Positions 8,582 to 17,141 are shown, counted from the first letter of the stretch. The stretch is 64,000 bases of DNA from Aliiroseovarius subalbicans (GCF_022678625.1 NZ_JALBYQ010000005.1:1-64000); one strand, 5' to 3'. A program made the numbers and translations. The notes: a model not told the origin generated them from the letters alone.

Positions 8582-9766
8582 CTATAAATGCCCATCATTG
8601 CCGGGGGAAGAGGCATCGACACGTCGCACCGCAAACATCGTGGCGGCTGGGCCGACGATTTCGAACAGAACCGTCGCACCAATGGTGAGCGTCAGGATCA
8701 TGTCGGCATGCTGTGGAAATTCGGCGCTGGCAACCAGCGCCATGCCCACGGCCACCCCGGCCTGAGGCAGCAGGGCAGGGCCGAACCACGGTCGTTCGTG
8801 CGTCGGACTGTCGCCGATGCGCGCGCCCAGCCAGCCGCCGACCATACGCGCAACAATTCTCAGAATGACATAGCCAGTGCCGACCAGCCCGATCTGCACC
8901 AGCTTGTCCAGCTCCAGCGCCGCGCCGGCGAGGATGAAAAAGAGAATCATGAACGGCCACTGGATCAACTCGATCTCATGAAAGGCGCGTTTGTGGTGGC
9001 GCGCGCGGTTGGTGATGACCAGCCCCGCCACCATCGCCGCGATCAGGTAAGACACGTTCAGCCACAGCGACAGGCCCGCGGTGAGAAAGACAATGCCCAG
9101 CGCCTCGGCTTGCTGTGGTTCACCCGGTGACAACCGCCCAGTCAGGTAAGCACCGGGAAGACCGACGGCCAGACCCAACACCAATGCGCCGCCGATATCC
9201 CAGACCGCGTGGCGCAGAATGGTGAAATCGACGCTTCCGTTCATGCCTTTGGCCAGCACGATGATCAGCGAAAAGGCGACCAGCCCCCAGGCGTCGTCAA
9301 CCGCGACAATGCCCTTGAGTTTGGTGCCAAACCTCTTCGCAACACCCGCCTGGCGGATCGCGTCCTGGGTCGCGGCCGGGTCGGTGGCACAGGCCAGTGC
9401 GCCCAGCACCAGCGCCAGCGCCGGCGGCACGCCGATCACGATCAGCCCGATGGCGACCAGTGCAATCGTCACGATCACGATCACGATCGAGATCCACAGG
9501 ATCTCGGCCCCCATCTTGCGCAGTTTCTTCGCGGTCAGCCCGCCGCCCAGCAGGAACGCGACCATCGACAGGGCCGCGACGGACAGAAACTCGAACAGCG
9601 CCTCGGTCTCGGCCGGGATCACGTCGAAGCCTGACTTTCCGGCCAGAATGCCCAGGCCCAGCAGCAGCGTGACGCGGGGTAGGCGAGTGCGTCGGCCCAG
9701 AAGGTCCGCGGCCAGGCCAACCAGAAACAGCGCGCCAAGGGCGGTGAATGTCAGGGCAAGATCCAT
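8582..9766 (-). CDS. Cation/proton antiporter, CPA superfamily
   Basis: A 394-residue protein made almost entirely of transmembrane helices (about 12). It carries two signatures of Na+(K+)/H+ exchangers: ACATDPAA with the unwound-helix Asp, and AVDDAWG with the paired acidic residues of the ion site. There is no C-terminal TrkA-N/RCK regulatory domain as in full-length KefB/KefC, so it is a short CPA2-like exchanger. Ion selectivity cannot be decided. It lies 48 bases upstream of mipZ in the same direction, with no evident functional link. Confidence 0.83.
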   Translation of the reverse strand: MDLALTFTALGALFLVGLAADLLGRRTRLPRVTLLLGLGILAGKSGFDVIPAETEALFEFLSVAALSMVAFLLGGGLTAKKLRKMGAEILWISIVIVIVTIALVAIGLIVIGVPPALALVLGALACATDPAATQDAIRQAGVAKRFGTKLKGIVAVDDAWGLVAFSLIIVLAKGMNGSVDFTILRHAVWDIGGALVLGLAVGLPGAYLTGRLSPGEPQQAEALGIVFLTAGLSLWLNVSYLIAAMVAGLVITNRARHHKRAFHEIELIQWPFMILFFILAGAALELDKLVQIGLVGTGYVILRIVARMVGGWLGARIGDSPTHERPWFGPALLPQAGVAVGMALVASAEFPQHADMILTLTIGATVLFEIVGPAATMFAVRRVDASSPGNDGHL

Positions 9767-9838
9767 CCGGGCACAATGCCCGGTGGCGCGCGCAAGGGAA
9801 ACCCTGCAAGTTGTGCGCGCCCATGCGCTCGGCCCACG

Positions 9839-9869
9839 AAAAAACCCGCCGGATTGCTCCGACGGGTTT
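9839..9869 (-). terminator. Rho-independent terminator after rpmE
   Basis: On the minus strand an 11-bp stem (AAACCCGTCGG with CCGGCGGGTTT, one G-U pair) with a 6-base loop runs into a T-rich tract. It lies 24 bases past the rpmE stop and closes the long ribosomal-protein cluster. Confidence 0.8.
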
Positions 9870-9892
9870 CTTTGAAATGTATGGCGCGGTGC

Positions 9893-10114
9893 TTAGAAGC
9901 CCAGGCCTTCGTATTTCGCTTTGAACTTCGACACGCGGCCGCCGGTGTCCAGCAGGCGTGCGCCACCGCCGGTCCAGGCCGGGTGCACGGTGGGGTCGAT
10001 GTCCAGTTGCAGGGTGTCGCCTTCGGCGCCCCAGGTCGATTTCATCTGATACGAGGTGCCGTCGGTCAGCTTGACCTCGATCGTGTGATATTCGGGATGA
10101 ATGTCTTTTTTCAT
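9893..10114 (-). CDS. rpmE: 50S ribosomal protein bL31
   Basis: A 73-residue protein beginning [10 protein letters not shown], as in alphaproteobacterial bL31. It bridges the two ribosomal subunits. The CxxC zinc ligands of the zinc-binding form are absent (no Cys in the sequence), so this is the zinc-independent form. It lies 11 bases downstream of rplS and is followed by a clear terminator. Confidence 0.95.
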   Translation of the reverse strand: MKKDIHPEYHTIEVKLTDGTSYQMKSTWGAEGDTLQLDIDPTVHPAWTGGGARLLDTGGRVSKFKAKYEGLGF

Positions 10115-10125
10115 GTCGACGCTCC

Positions 10126-10500
10126 TCAGGCTTTCTTGGGCTTGTAGGTCGTATCTTCGGCGATACGGGCGGATTTACCGCGGCGCGACCGCAGGTAGTA
10201 CAGTTTGGCGCGACGGACGCGACCGCGACGCACCACGGTGATGCTGTCGATGTTGGTCGAGTGCAGCGGGAACACACGCTCCACGCCTTCGCCAAAGGAA
10301 ATCTTGCGAACGGTGAACGACCCGGCAATGCCTTTGCCGTTGTTACGGGCGATGCAGACGCCTTCGTAGTTCTGCACGCGCGAACGCGAGCCTTCGGTCA
10401 CCTTGTAGCCGACGCGAATGGTGTCACCGGCTTTGAAGTCGGGGATGTCATTCCCCAGGGCGGCAATTTGTTCCGCCTCAAGCTGTGCGATCAGGTTCAT
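10126..10500 (-). CDS. rplS: 50S ribosomal protein bL19
   Basis: A 124-residue protein with conserved bL19 segments: [13 protein letters not shown] near the N-terminus, [26 protein letters not shown], and the basic tail [13 protein letters not shown]. It sits near the 30S-50S interface. It is separated by about 280 bases from the upstream acyltransferase and has its own candidate promoter and a leader of about 190 bases, so it is probably transcribed independently together with rpmE. Confidence 0.96.
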   Translation of the reverse strand: MNLIAQLEAEQIAALGNDIPDFKAGDTIRVGYKVTEGSRSRVQNYEGVCIARNNGKGIAGSFTVRKISFGEGVERVFPLHSTNIDSITVVRRGRVRRAKLYYLRSRRGKSARIAEDTTYKPKKA

Positions 10501-10700
10501 CTGAAACGCTCCTTATATATGCTCACGGTTAAACCCGCGAAGTTGGTGCCGCCCAAGAGCTCCTGGTTATCACCGGGTCCGCATATGCGCCCGCAGGAGG
10601 TAAGTCGCCGTTTCTTGTGTCTGCCGCCCCGGATGCCGCACGGAAACACGTGCCCAAAGCAAAACAGGTCCTGGGACCGATTCCGATCCCGAACGGGCGG

Positions 10701-10729
10701 GGTATAGGGGGATTTTGCAGCCCGGGCAA
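10701..10729 (-). promoter_or_regulatory. Candidate promoter of rplS-rpmE
   Basis: Reading the minus strand, TTGCCC (10729-10724), a 17-base spacer, then TATACC (10706-10701). This places the transcript start near 10694 and gives rplS an untranslated leader of about 190 bases. The rest of the 10501-10779 gap holds no convincing gene. Confidence 0.5.
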
Positions 10730-10779
10730 GCGTTGAGTTTCGGCAGCTTGCGCGGTCTGAAGGTCAAGCCGGTTCGCGC

Positions 10780-11835
10780 TCAGTTGCGCGCCTTCGCAAC
10801 CGACGGACGGGTACGTGGCCAAAGCCGAAACAAACCGTCGCCAATTGTGGACAAAACCTGGGTGAGCGGGCCGTCAAGACGCGCCAGATAGATCGTGGCA
10901 ATCGCGGCCAGTGGCGGCACCAGCAGCAGGCCGATCAGGGTTGGTGGAAGGTATCCGGCCAGTGGTATATGCCAGAACGCCGCCGCCAGCACGCCATGCA
11001 GCAAGTAGACCGTCATCGTGCGCCGGCTCAGCCATGTCACGCGGGTTTCGCGGTCCGGCATCAGGGCCAGAAACCCGACCGCCGCCGCCGCCCCAGCCAA
11101 GATCAGCAGCAGGCGATCCAGTTCGGGCAAGAGCCAGCTCTGCGGCAGGGCGCCATAGGGCGCGGTGCCAAACAGCGGCATCAAGCTTGCGCCATTGGCC
11201 ACCACCACAACAGCCAGTGTCATGACCCCGACGAACAGCAGCCGCAGCATGGCCGTTTTGCGGCGCACCAGCGACAAAAGCCGCGCGCCGTGCAGGTGGC
11301 CGATCAGAAAGACCGGGAAAAACACGATGCTGCGCGACAGGCTCAGGCTACGGTCGATGTCACCGACCCAACCGGCTGCCACGGCCATCAGCAGTGCCAA
11401 GACGATCGGGTGGGGAAGGCGTAGGAACAGCGGTAGGATCATTCGCCAGGTGAACAGGCTGAGCAGGAACCAAAGCAGCCACAAAGGCGCGAGCGGCTCG
11501 CCCAACAGATGCGGCGCCAGAACGCTCAGAACCCCGAAATACAGCACCTGGAACAGCGCCAGAGGCACCAGTAATTGCTTGATCGACTTGATGATGGCGC
11601 CACGGTTCAGGGCGGCGTTCGCATTCATCCCGGCAATCATCACGAAGGCCGGCATGTGAAACAGATAAAGCGCGCCGTAAAGCGCCCGGCTGGCGGTTGA
11701 TGCGCCGGCCAATTGTTCGATCATGTGCCCCACCACGACCAACCAGATCAAAACAGCCTTTGCATTATCGATCCGCAAGGATCGGGCGCGCGGCGCCGCA
11801 GGGCGGTGCAGGTCAGGGGCGAATTCTTGTCGCAT
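10780..11835 (-). CDS. Acyltransferase 3 family membrane protein
   Basis: A 351-residue polytopic protein of the acyltransferase-3 (OafA/NolL/fucose 4-O-acetylase) family. The N-terminus has the family pattern IDNAKAVLIWLVVVGHMIE with the catalytic His, followed by LYLFHMPAFVMIAGM and about ten hydrophobic helices. These proteins move acyl groups across the membrane onto extracytoplasmic glycans. The acceptor is unknown; a surface polysaccharide is the usual one. It lies between trmD and rplS, where ribosomal genes are normally adjacent, so it looks like an insertion into the cluster. Confidence 0.82.
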   Translation of the reverse strand: MRQEFAPDLHRPAAPRARSLRIDNAKAVLIWLVVVGHMIEQLAGASTASRALYGALYLFHMPAFVMIAGMNANAALNRGAIIKSIKQLLVPLALFQVLYFGVLSVLAPHLLGEPLAPLWLLWFLLSLFTWRMILPLFLRLPHPIVLALLMAVAAGWVGDIDRSLSLSRSIVFFPVFLIGHLHGARLLSLVRRKTAMLRLLFVGVMTLAVVVVANGASLMPLFGTAPYGALPQSWLLPELDRLLLILAGAAAAVGFLALMPDRETRVTWLSRRTMTVYLLHGVLAAAFWHIPLAGYLPPTLIGLLLVPPLAAIATIYLARLDGPLTQVLSTIGDGLFRLWPRTRPSVAKARN

Positions 11836-11907
11836 GCGCCGAATTCTGCACAGAAAATGGCGTCAGAATAAGGCAGGTCCGGGGTTTTTTGGCGAAACTG
11901 TTGAGGG

Positions 11908-12738
11908 TCAGGTGTCAGTCTTGCCCTGACGAGCTAGGTGAAGCGTCCACAAGTCCGGGCGCCGCTCGCGGGTGATCTGTTCGCCCATCTCGCGGCGCCA
12001 TTGGGCGATCTTGCCGTGGTGGCCCGAGGTCAGAACCGCAGGGATCGGGCGTCCGCGCCATTCGGCTGGCCGGGTGTATTGCGGGTGCTCCAACAAGCCG
12101 TGAGAGAAGCTTTCCTCTTCGGTCGACGCCTCGTTGCCCAATACACCGGGGATCAGCCGCACGGTGGCGTCCAGCAGCGCCTGCGCCGCGATCTCGCCGC
12201 CGGTCAGGACGAAATCGCCCAGGCTGACCTCTTCGATCTGGTATTCTTCCAGCACGCGTTCATCGACGCCTTCAAACCGGCCGCACAGGATGGTCATGCC
12301 GTCGGCGTGGGCAAAACGATGCGCCATGGCCTGCGTCAACGGTTTGCCGCGTGGCGACATATAGACGACGGGCCATTTCGCGCGGCTCATCGGCGCGCCC
12401 TTGGCGGCCGCGTCCAGAGCGTTGCCCAGAACGTCGGCGCGCAGCACCATGCCCGCGCCGCCGCCTGCGGGTGTGTCATCGACATTGCGATGCTTGCCTT
12501 CGCCGAACGGGCGCAGGTCGATCGCATCCAATACCCACAGCCCGTCCTTCAACGCCTTGCCGGTCAGGCTTTCACCCAGCACGCCCGGAAAGGCGTCGGG
12601 AAACAGCGTGATGATCCGGGCCGCCCAGGCGCCTTTGAGGCGCGGCGTGTCCGTCATCAGCTCGCGCGGTTGCAGCGTGGGGGTCACGGCCAGGCGTCCG
12701 TGGGATTTGAGGCCTTGGGATTTGGGTTTATCGCTCAT
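11908..12738 (-). CDS. trmD: tRNA (guanine37-N1)-methyltransferase
   Basis: TrmD methylates G37 next to the anticodon using S-adenosylmethionine. Visible motifs in order: ITLFPDAFPG, RPFGEGKHRNVDDTPAGGGAGMVLR, the knot region VYMSPRGKPLTQ, CGRFEGVDERV, and SLGDFVLTGGE. It is 276 residues from this start. The first ~27 residues, before METs in MTDTPRLKG, are an extension over the E. coli protein; a second ATG at codon 28 could be the start, but I recall similar extensions in related bacteria. It belongs to the rpsP-rimM-trmD-rplS order common in bacteria, here with two insertions. Confidence 0.95.
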   Translation of the reverse strand: MSDKPKSQGLKSHGRLAVTPTLQPRELMTDTPRLKGAWAARIITLFPDAFPGVLGESLTGKALKDGLWVLDAIDLRPFGEGKHRNVDDTPAGGGAGMVLRADVLGNALDAAAKGAPMSRAKWPVVYMSPRGKPLTQAMAHRFAHADGMTILCGRFEGVDERVLEEYQIEEVSLGDFVLTGGEIAAQALLDATVRLIPGVLGNEASTEEESFSHGLLEHPQYTRPAEWRGRPIPAVLTSGHHGKIAQWRREMGEQITRERRPDLWTLHLARQGKTDT

Positions 12739-12803
12739 GGCGCGGGTTTACCCGGTTGCGGCCCGCGAGAGAACCGCCTTTTTCACCACGTGCAGACGGG
12801 GTG

Positions 12804-13586
12804 TCATGGCGTCGGTGCTTCGGACAGAAGGCGGGTCTTGATCTGCTTGAGCTCGGTTTTTGGCTGGCCGGATCGGTTCAGCTCCAAAAATTGCGCCATC
12901 AACTCCGGCGGCTGGCCAGTGTTTTCGCGGCGGGCCGGGGGCAGGGCCGCCTGTGCCGCCACGGGCGCGCCGGCCAGGTCCAACAGCGCCTGTGCCGGGC
13001 CGGCCGGGCTGTCCGCGTGGCTCTCGATCGTGACGATGTGCTGGGCGCCCAGTTCTCGGGCGACTTTGCGCAGGTCTGGAAACTCTGCGAATTGCGCTGC
13101 GAACTCTTGGTCGGTTTCGGTCAGGTGGATCGAGCGCAGAAGATGGCCGTAGACTGAGCGCAACCAGGCGCTGCGACCGCGAATAGTGAACAGGATCTCA
13201 ATCTGGACCTCGGGTCCGAAACGCCGCACCAACTCCTGCCGCACCACACGCAAAAGCTGGGGCGCCTGGGAGAATCCTGTGATCGTGCGACCCCGCCAAT
13301 CGCGGTGACCTGGCATCGCCCCTGTCAGGTTCTCCCGCGAAATGACAATGGTTTGCGCGTCTGGAATCGATGTGAGAAACGCGCGCATGTCCCGTCTAAA
13401 CGCCCGCAGGCGCCAGGGAAACGGCTTCTGGCCGTACTGACGGGCGGTCGCCCCGGCGCCGTGCAGATCACCCGGGCCGTAGTAGTCGAACCAAGGGGTC
13501 AGGGCGGCGCGATTGTGGGCCAGGTAATTCTGCACCGACGTTGTGGCGGTCTTGTAAAACCCCGCGTGCACGATAATGCGCGTCAT
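12804..13586 (-). CDS. Sulfotransferase-like P-loop protein
   Basis: A 260-residue protein starting with [19 protein letters not shown], which resembles the 5'-phosphosulfate (PAPS) loop of sulfotransferases (GxxKTGTTSLQ), followed by an ISRENL strand where a 3'-phosphate site would be. The acceptor cannot be predicted. Its ATG overlaps the rimM stop (ATGA at 13583-13586), so it is translationally coupled to a ribosome-maturation gene, an odd position for such an enzyme. It lies 65 bases before trmD. Function as a true sulfotransferase is moderately supported by the loop only. Confidence 0.65.
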   Translation of the reverse strand: MTRIIVHAGFYKTATTSVQNYLAHNRAALTPWFDYYGPGDLHGAGATARQYGQKPFPWRLRAFRRDMRAFLTSIPDAQTIVISRENLTGAMPGHRDWRGRTITGFSQAPQLLRVVRQELVRRFGPEVQIEILFTIRGRSAWLRSVYGHLLRSIHLTETDQEFAAQFAEFPDLRKVARELGAQHIVTIESHADSPAGPAQALLDLAGAPVAAQAALPPARRENTGQPPELMAQFLELNRSGQPKTELKQIKTRLLSEAPTP

Positions 13587-14104
13587 TCGGGGAACACCCC
13601 GTCTGGCGGGTCGGTGATGATCCGGGCCGATGCCAGATCGACGGTCGGCACCGCGTCATGGGTGAACGGCAGCAGCGCGCCGTTCTTTAGGCCCGGCCCC
13701 TGGATTTCCAGGAAATCCCCGGCGCCGTGGTTCTCGACCGAGGTCACGCGTCCAAGTTCCTTGCCGCCGGTATCGAACACCGCAAGGCCAATCAGGTCGG
13801 CGTGGTAAAACTCGTCGTCCGGCAGGCTGGGCAGCGCGGAGCGATCGGCGAACAACCGGGTGCCCGAGAGCGCGTCGCCTTGTTCTTTTGTGGAAACCCC
13901 GGAAATCCGGGCCGAAAACCCGTTCTTGATCGGGCCGTTCAGGATGATTTCGAAACTCTGGCTTCCGTCCTCGCTCCAAAGCAGGCCGTATTCGGCAACG
14001 GCTTCGGCTTCGGCGCAGAAGCTTTTCAGGCGCACGTCGCCCTTGACCCCGAAGGCCCCGGCGATGGCACCGACGCAGATGCGATCCTGGCTCATCCCTG
14101 TCAT
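13583..14104 (-). CDS. rimM: Ribosome maturation factor RimM
   Basis: A 173-residue protein with the RimM N-terminal beta-barrel motif [19 protein letters not shown] and the PRC-barrel region [13 protein letters not shown]...[18 protein letters not shown] (interrupted here). RimM assists maturation of the 30S head, binding uS19. It lies between rpsP and trmD in the classic order. A terminator-like hairpin separates it from rpsP, so its expression may be set lower than that of the ribosomal protein. Confidence 0.95.
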   Translation of the reverse strand: MTGMSQDRICVGAIAGAFGVKGDVRLKSFCAEAEAVAEYGLLWSEDGSQSFEIILNGPIKNGFSARISGVSTKEQGDALSGTRLFADRSALPSLPDDEFYHADLIGLAVFDTGGKELGRVTSVENHGAGDFLEIQGPGLKNGALLPFTHDAVPTVDLASARIITDPPDGVFPE

Positions 14105-14118
14105 TCCTTATCCAGAAC

Positions 14119-14146
14119 GAAAAACGCGGGGCCGTATCAGCCCCGC
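14119..14146 (-). terminator. Intrinsic terminator or attenuator between rpsP and rimM
   Basis: On the minus strand a perfect 7-bp GC stem (GCGGGGC/GCCCCGC, 14126-14132 with 14140-14146) is followed by GTTTTTCG. It lies after the rpsP stop and before the rimM start, so it probably reduces read-through into rimM and trmD. Confidence 0.65.
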
Positions 14147-14187
14147 GCCTTTGTCTCATAGCTTGGCCCGCAAGGGCAAGCGGCTGA

Positions 14188-14601
14188 TTACTCAGCCGTT
14201 TCTTCTGCGGCAGCTTCTTCGGCCGGGGCTTCTTCAGCCGGGGCAGCAGCGGCTTCAGCAGCAGCAGCGGCCTTTTCGGCCTTCTCTTCGACGCGGGCCT
14301 TGGCTTTTTCGCCCGGCTCACCCTTGTTCGGGTTCGAACGCTCTTTCTTCTCCAGAACGCCGGCGGCTTCCAGCATACGGCTGATGCGGTCGGTCGGCTG
14401 CGCACCCTGGTCCAGCCAGTATTTCACGCGCTCCATGTCCATCTTCACGCGCTCTTCCGAATCCTTCGGCAGCTGCGGGTTGTAGGTGCCCAGCTTCTCG
14501 ATGAAACGACCATCGCGCGGCATGCGCGAGTCGGCCGCAACGATGCGGTAGAAGGGACGTTTTTTCGAGCCGCCGCGGGCGAGACGAATTTTCATAGCCA
14601 T
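14188..14601 (-). CDS. rpsP: 30S ribosomal protein bS16 with long acidic tail
   Basis: The first ~80 residues are standard bS16: [38 protein letters not shown] and [16 protein letters not shown]. It binds 16S rRNA early in 30S assembly. From about residue 90 a tail of roughly 45 residues follows, nearly all Ala, Glu, Lys and Pro, with repeated APAEEA-type units. E. coli bS16 ends at about 82 residues, so the tail is an extension; such tails occur in other alphaproteobacteria. There is a strong Shine-Dalgarno (AGGAGAA) just upstream. Confidence 0.95.
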   Translation of the reverse strand: MAMKIRLARGGSKKRPFYRIVAADSRMPRDGRFIEKLGTYNPQLPKDSEERVKMDMERVKYWLDQGAQPTDRISRMLEAAGVLEKKERSNPNKGEPGEKAKARVEEKAEKAAAAAEAAAAPAEEAPAEEAAAEETAE

Positions 14602-14637
14602 GATGTTTTCTCCTGTTTCATGTGCTGTTGAGGGGCG

Positions 14638-14949
14638 TCAGGCCCCGTCATTTCGGTGTTGGTGTTGGTGGTGATGTTGAATCACTTCCTGAATGATGAA
14701 GTTCAGGAATTTCTTGGCAAATTCCGGGTCAAGGTTGGCACGATTGGCCAGGTCCTCAAGCCGCGCAATCTGCGTGGCTTCCCGGGCTGGATCCGAAGGC
14801 GGAAGGTCATGTTCGGCCTTCAGTTTGCCCACGGCTTGCGTATGCGCAAAGCGCTCGCCCAGCGTATAGACCAGGATCGCGTCCAGCCGGTCGATGCTGT
14901 CACGGTGTCCTTTCAGGATCTCAGCGGCGCGGGTGACGGTGTCGGTCAT
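14638..14949 (-). CDS. Chorismate mutase, AroQ type
   Basis: A 103-residue all-helical protein matching the AroQ fold, which converts chorismate to prephenate for Phe and Tyr synthesis. It shows the N-terminal helix pattern HRDSIDRLDAILVYTLGERF, the catalytic-type Lys in VGKLKAEHDLPPSDPARE, and the C-terminal helix KKFLNFIIQEVIQHH. It ends in a His-rich stretch (HHHQHQHRN). Its ATG overlaps the stop of the upstream GNAT gene (ATGA at 14946-14949), and rpsP follows 36 bases later. Confidence 0.9.
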   Translation of the reverse strand: MTDTVTRAAEILKGHRDSIDRLDAILVYTLGERFAHTQAVGKLKAEHDLPPSDPAREATQIARLEDLANRANLDPEFAKKFLNFIIQEVIQHHHQHQHRNDGA

Positions 14950-15461
14950 GTGCGGTCCTCCGGAGCGATGTGGCGAAAAATGATCAGGTCGGGATGCTTG
15001 TCCCAGCCCGGCGCGGTGCCGTCGGGTTTTGCCCCCATGCGGGTGGCGACGGCGGCGGATTTTGTGTTGTTCGGTTCGATGTAGCTGACCAGCGTGGTCA
15101 GCCCCAACACATCGTACCCCCAGTCGCGCACGGCAATGGCGGCTTCGGAGGCGTATCCGTGACCTTCGGCGGCATCAGTATAAAGCGAATAGGCCACTTC
15201 GGGTTCCGGGCGGTGATCCATCGTGCGGATGCCCGCGCGGCCGATCACATCCCCGGTCTTCGTCAGCGTGATGTGCAGATAGCTGGGTGTGCCAGCGGCG
15301 GCGTCGGCCAGGTAGCTGTCAAAGGCTTCGCGGGCCTCATCGCGCGACGCCGGACCGCCGACCCATTTGGATCGATCCGCCGCGCAGAAGGCGGCGAAAG
15401 CGTCGAAATCCTGCGGCTGAGGCGGGCGGATCGTCAAGCGTTGTGTGGTCAGAACACTCAT
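14946..15461 (-). CDS. GNAT acetyltransferase, fourth of a tandem array
   Basis: A 171-residue RimJ/RimL-type N-acetyltransferase. It opens LTTQRLTIRPPQPQDF, has a GGP motif near residue 36, the acetyl-CoA loop EGHGYASEAA, and a C-terminal NNTKSAAVATRMGAK segment. It ends RHIAPEDRT, close to the RHIAPDADG end of the first array member. Both ends overlap neighbouring genes by ATGA, tying it to GNAT 3 upstream and chorismate mutase downstream. The substrate is unknown. Confidence 0.85.
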   Translation of the reverse strand: MSVLTTQRLTIRPPQPQDFDAFAAFCAADRSKWVGGPASRDEAREAFDSYLADAAAGTPSYLHITLTKTGDVIGRAGIRTMDHRPEPEVAYSLYTDAAEGHGYASEAAIAVRDWGYDVLGLTTLVSYIEPNNTKSAAVATRMGAKPDGTAPGWDKHPDLIIFRHIAPEDRT

Positions 15462-15985
15462 GCGGCCACCTCGGCAGGGGAAAGGTGGCGCCAGATTTCG
15501 ATCGGACCGTATTCCGGGTCGTCATACATGCATTCAAAATGCGCGCCCAGGCGCTGGGCCACGGCTTTGGACGCTGTGTTTTCCGGGTCGATCTGTGAAA
15601 TTGCAGTGTCCCAGCCCAGCGTCTCATAGGCATGAGCGCGGGCCGCCAGCGCAGCCTCGGTGGCAAAGCCCCGCCCGGTGGCGTGATCCATCAAGGACCA
15701 GCCGATTTCACGCTCGTACCATCCATGCGGGAACCACAGGCCGACACGGCCCTGGTAGGTGCGGGTCGCCTTGTCCTCAAGCGCCCAGAAGCCGAACCCG
15801 CGCAGCGCCCAGTGGCCGATCACGGTGGCCATCGTGCGCCAGGTCCGATGCGCTGGCTGCGGTCCGCCGACGAAACGCGATGCCTCTGACGCGAAGAACG
15901 CGACTTCGGCGTCGAAATCGGCTTCACGGGGCGCGCGCAGGATCAGGCGCTCAGTTTCCAGGGTCGGGATGGTGAAGGTTGTCAT
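15458..15985 (-). CDS. GNAT acetyltransferase, third of a tandem array
   Basis: A 175-residue RimJ/RimL-type N-acetyltransferase. I start it at the ATG at 15985, which overlaps the upstream stop as ATGA and gives the family N-terminus TLETERLILRAPREADF. A longer frame to 16018 exists but its extra residues look non-coding. Visible are the GGP motif, the GHW segment (VIGHWALRGFGFWAL), the acetyl-CoA loop TGRGFATEAAL and ENTASKAVAQRLGAH. The acceptor is unknown. It is coupled on both sides by 4-base overlaps. Confidence 0.86.
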   Translation of the reverse strand: MTTFTIPTLETERLILRAPREADFDAEVAFFASEASRFVGGPQPAHRTWRTMATVIGHWALRGFGFWALEDKATRTYQGRVGLWFPHGWYEREIGWSLMDHATGRGFATEAALAARAHAYETLGWDTAISQIDPENTASKAVAQRLGAHFECMYDDPEYGPIEIWRHLSPAEVAA

Positions 15986-16593
15986 GCGCCACCATCCACC
16001 GCCGGCGTGGGGGCCCAATGGCGCAGAACCAGAACGTCTTCACCGACGGTCTCGGAAAGCTGTTCGGCGGCCTGCGTGTCCGGGGTTGCTCCGATCCGCA
16101 GTGCCAGCCGCACCGACCGGGCGTTTGCCGGGACGATATAGGACACCAGCGATGGCAGGGCGAGCGTTTCGCCATGGGCACGTGCGGCCAATGCAGCCTC
16201 GGTGGCGAAGCCCTGACCTTCGGCCTCTTCCAGGAAGAAATAGCCAAGCTCTGGTTCGCGGTTGTCGTATTCCATGCCGAGAAGCACAAAGCCCACAAGC
16301 GCGTTGTCGGCTTTCGTGGTGACGCTCCACAGCCCGTGCCCGTGCAGATGCCACGTGGCGATGACCTGAGTGAAGTCCAGCCAGGCGTCCCTGCGCGACA
16401 TCGGCCCGCCCATAAACGCGGCACGTTCGGACATCATGATGGCGGCGTAGGTGTCGAAATCCTCAATCCGGGGTGCGCGCAGGATCAGGCGCGCGGTCTC
16501 AAGCTGCGGCAAGGCGGCTTGCAGGGCCGCGGCCAGATCGGCGGCGCCGCCGGTCGAGGGCTGTTCCCAGGGGTTTTGCTGGAGGCGGCTCAT
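15982..16593 (-). CDS. GNAT acetyltransferase, second of a tandem array
   Basis: A 203-residue RimJ/RimL-type N-acetyltransferase. The start at 16593 overlaps the upstream stop (ATGA) and yields about 30 extra N-terminal residues before the family opening LETARLILRAPRIEDF. It has the GGP motif, the acetyl-CoA loop EGQGFATEAAL, the LPSLVSYIVPANARS strand shared with the first member, and RHWAP near the C-terminus. Related to its neighbours by eye, so probably a product of local duplication. The substrate is unknown. Confidence 0.86.
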   Translation of the reverse strand: MSRLQQNPWEQPSTGGAADLAAALQAALPQLETARLILRAPRIEDFDTYAAIMMSERAAFMGGPMSRRDAWLDFTQVIATWHLHGHGLWSVTTKADNALVGFVLLGMEYDNREPELGYFFLEEAEGQGFATEAALAARAHGETLALPSLVSYIVPANARSVRLALRIGATPDTQAAEQLSETVGEDVLVLRHWAPTPAVDGGA

Positions 16594-17141
16594 GCGTAAG
16601 CCTCCGGGCTGCCATCCGCGTCGGGCGCGATGTGGCGATAGACGTGAACTGGCGGTTCGTCCTGATCGGGCGCGGGGGCGGCCGTGTCCAGGACAGCCCC
16701 CAACCGCTGCGCCAGCGTGATCGAGCGCGCATTCGGCGCATCGATGTAGCTGACCAGCGACGGCAGGCCCAGCGTGCCATAGGCATGGTCGCGGGTTGCA
16801 ATCGCAGCTTCTTCGGCAAAGCCCTGACCTTCGTGTTCTGCCGACCAGATCGACCAAGCCAGCTCAGGCTCGGGGTGGCCTTCGGGGAACCAAGGGCCGA
16901 CCATGCCGAACCCTGCATCGTCCCCGCCCTTCAGGGTCAGGACATAGCTGCCATAGTCGCGCAGCATCCAGTGGCCGGTGATGTGCCCCATCGCCCGCCA
17001 CGCCGTCTTGTCGTCATAAGGCCCGCCCACATGTTCGGACCGCGCAGAGGCCAGGAAGGCGCGGAACGCCTCCCAATCCGCCATTTGGGGCGGACGCAGC
17101 ACAAGACGCGCGGTTTCGATATGGGCGAAGGGCAGCTTCAT
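16590..17141 (-). CDS. GNAT acetyltransferase, first of a tandem array
   Basis: A 183-residue RimJ/RimL-type N-acetyltransferase. Motifs: IETARLVLRPPQMADW at the N-terminus, the GGP motif, GHWMLRDYGSYVL, the acetyl-CoA loop EGQGFAEEAAI and LPSLVSYIDAPNARS, then YRHIAPDADG near the end. Its ATG overlaps the ffh stop (ATGA at 17138-17141) and its stop overlaps the next GNAT. RimI, RimJ and RimL acetylate ribosomal proteins; location beside ffh and rpsP makes a translation-related target conceivable but unproven. Confidence 0.86.
   Translation of the reverse strand: MKLPFAHIETARLVLRPPQMADWEAFRAFLASARSEHVGGPYDDKTAWRAMGHITGHWMLRDYGSYVLTLKGGDDAGFGMVGPWFPEGHPEPELAWSIWSAEHEGQGFAEEAAIATRDHAYGTLGLPSLVSYIDAPNARSITLAQRLGAVLDTAAPAPDQDEPPVHVYRHIAPDADGSPEAYA

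Noticed and set aside
10529-10822. 97-codon minus-strand frame in the rplS leader
   Set aside because: No family features; it spans the promoter and leader of rplS and the end of the acyltransferase gene.
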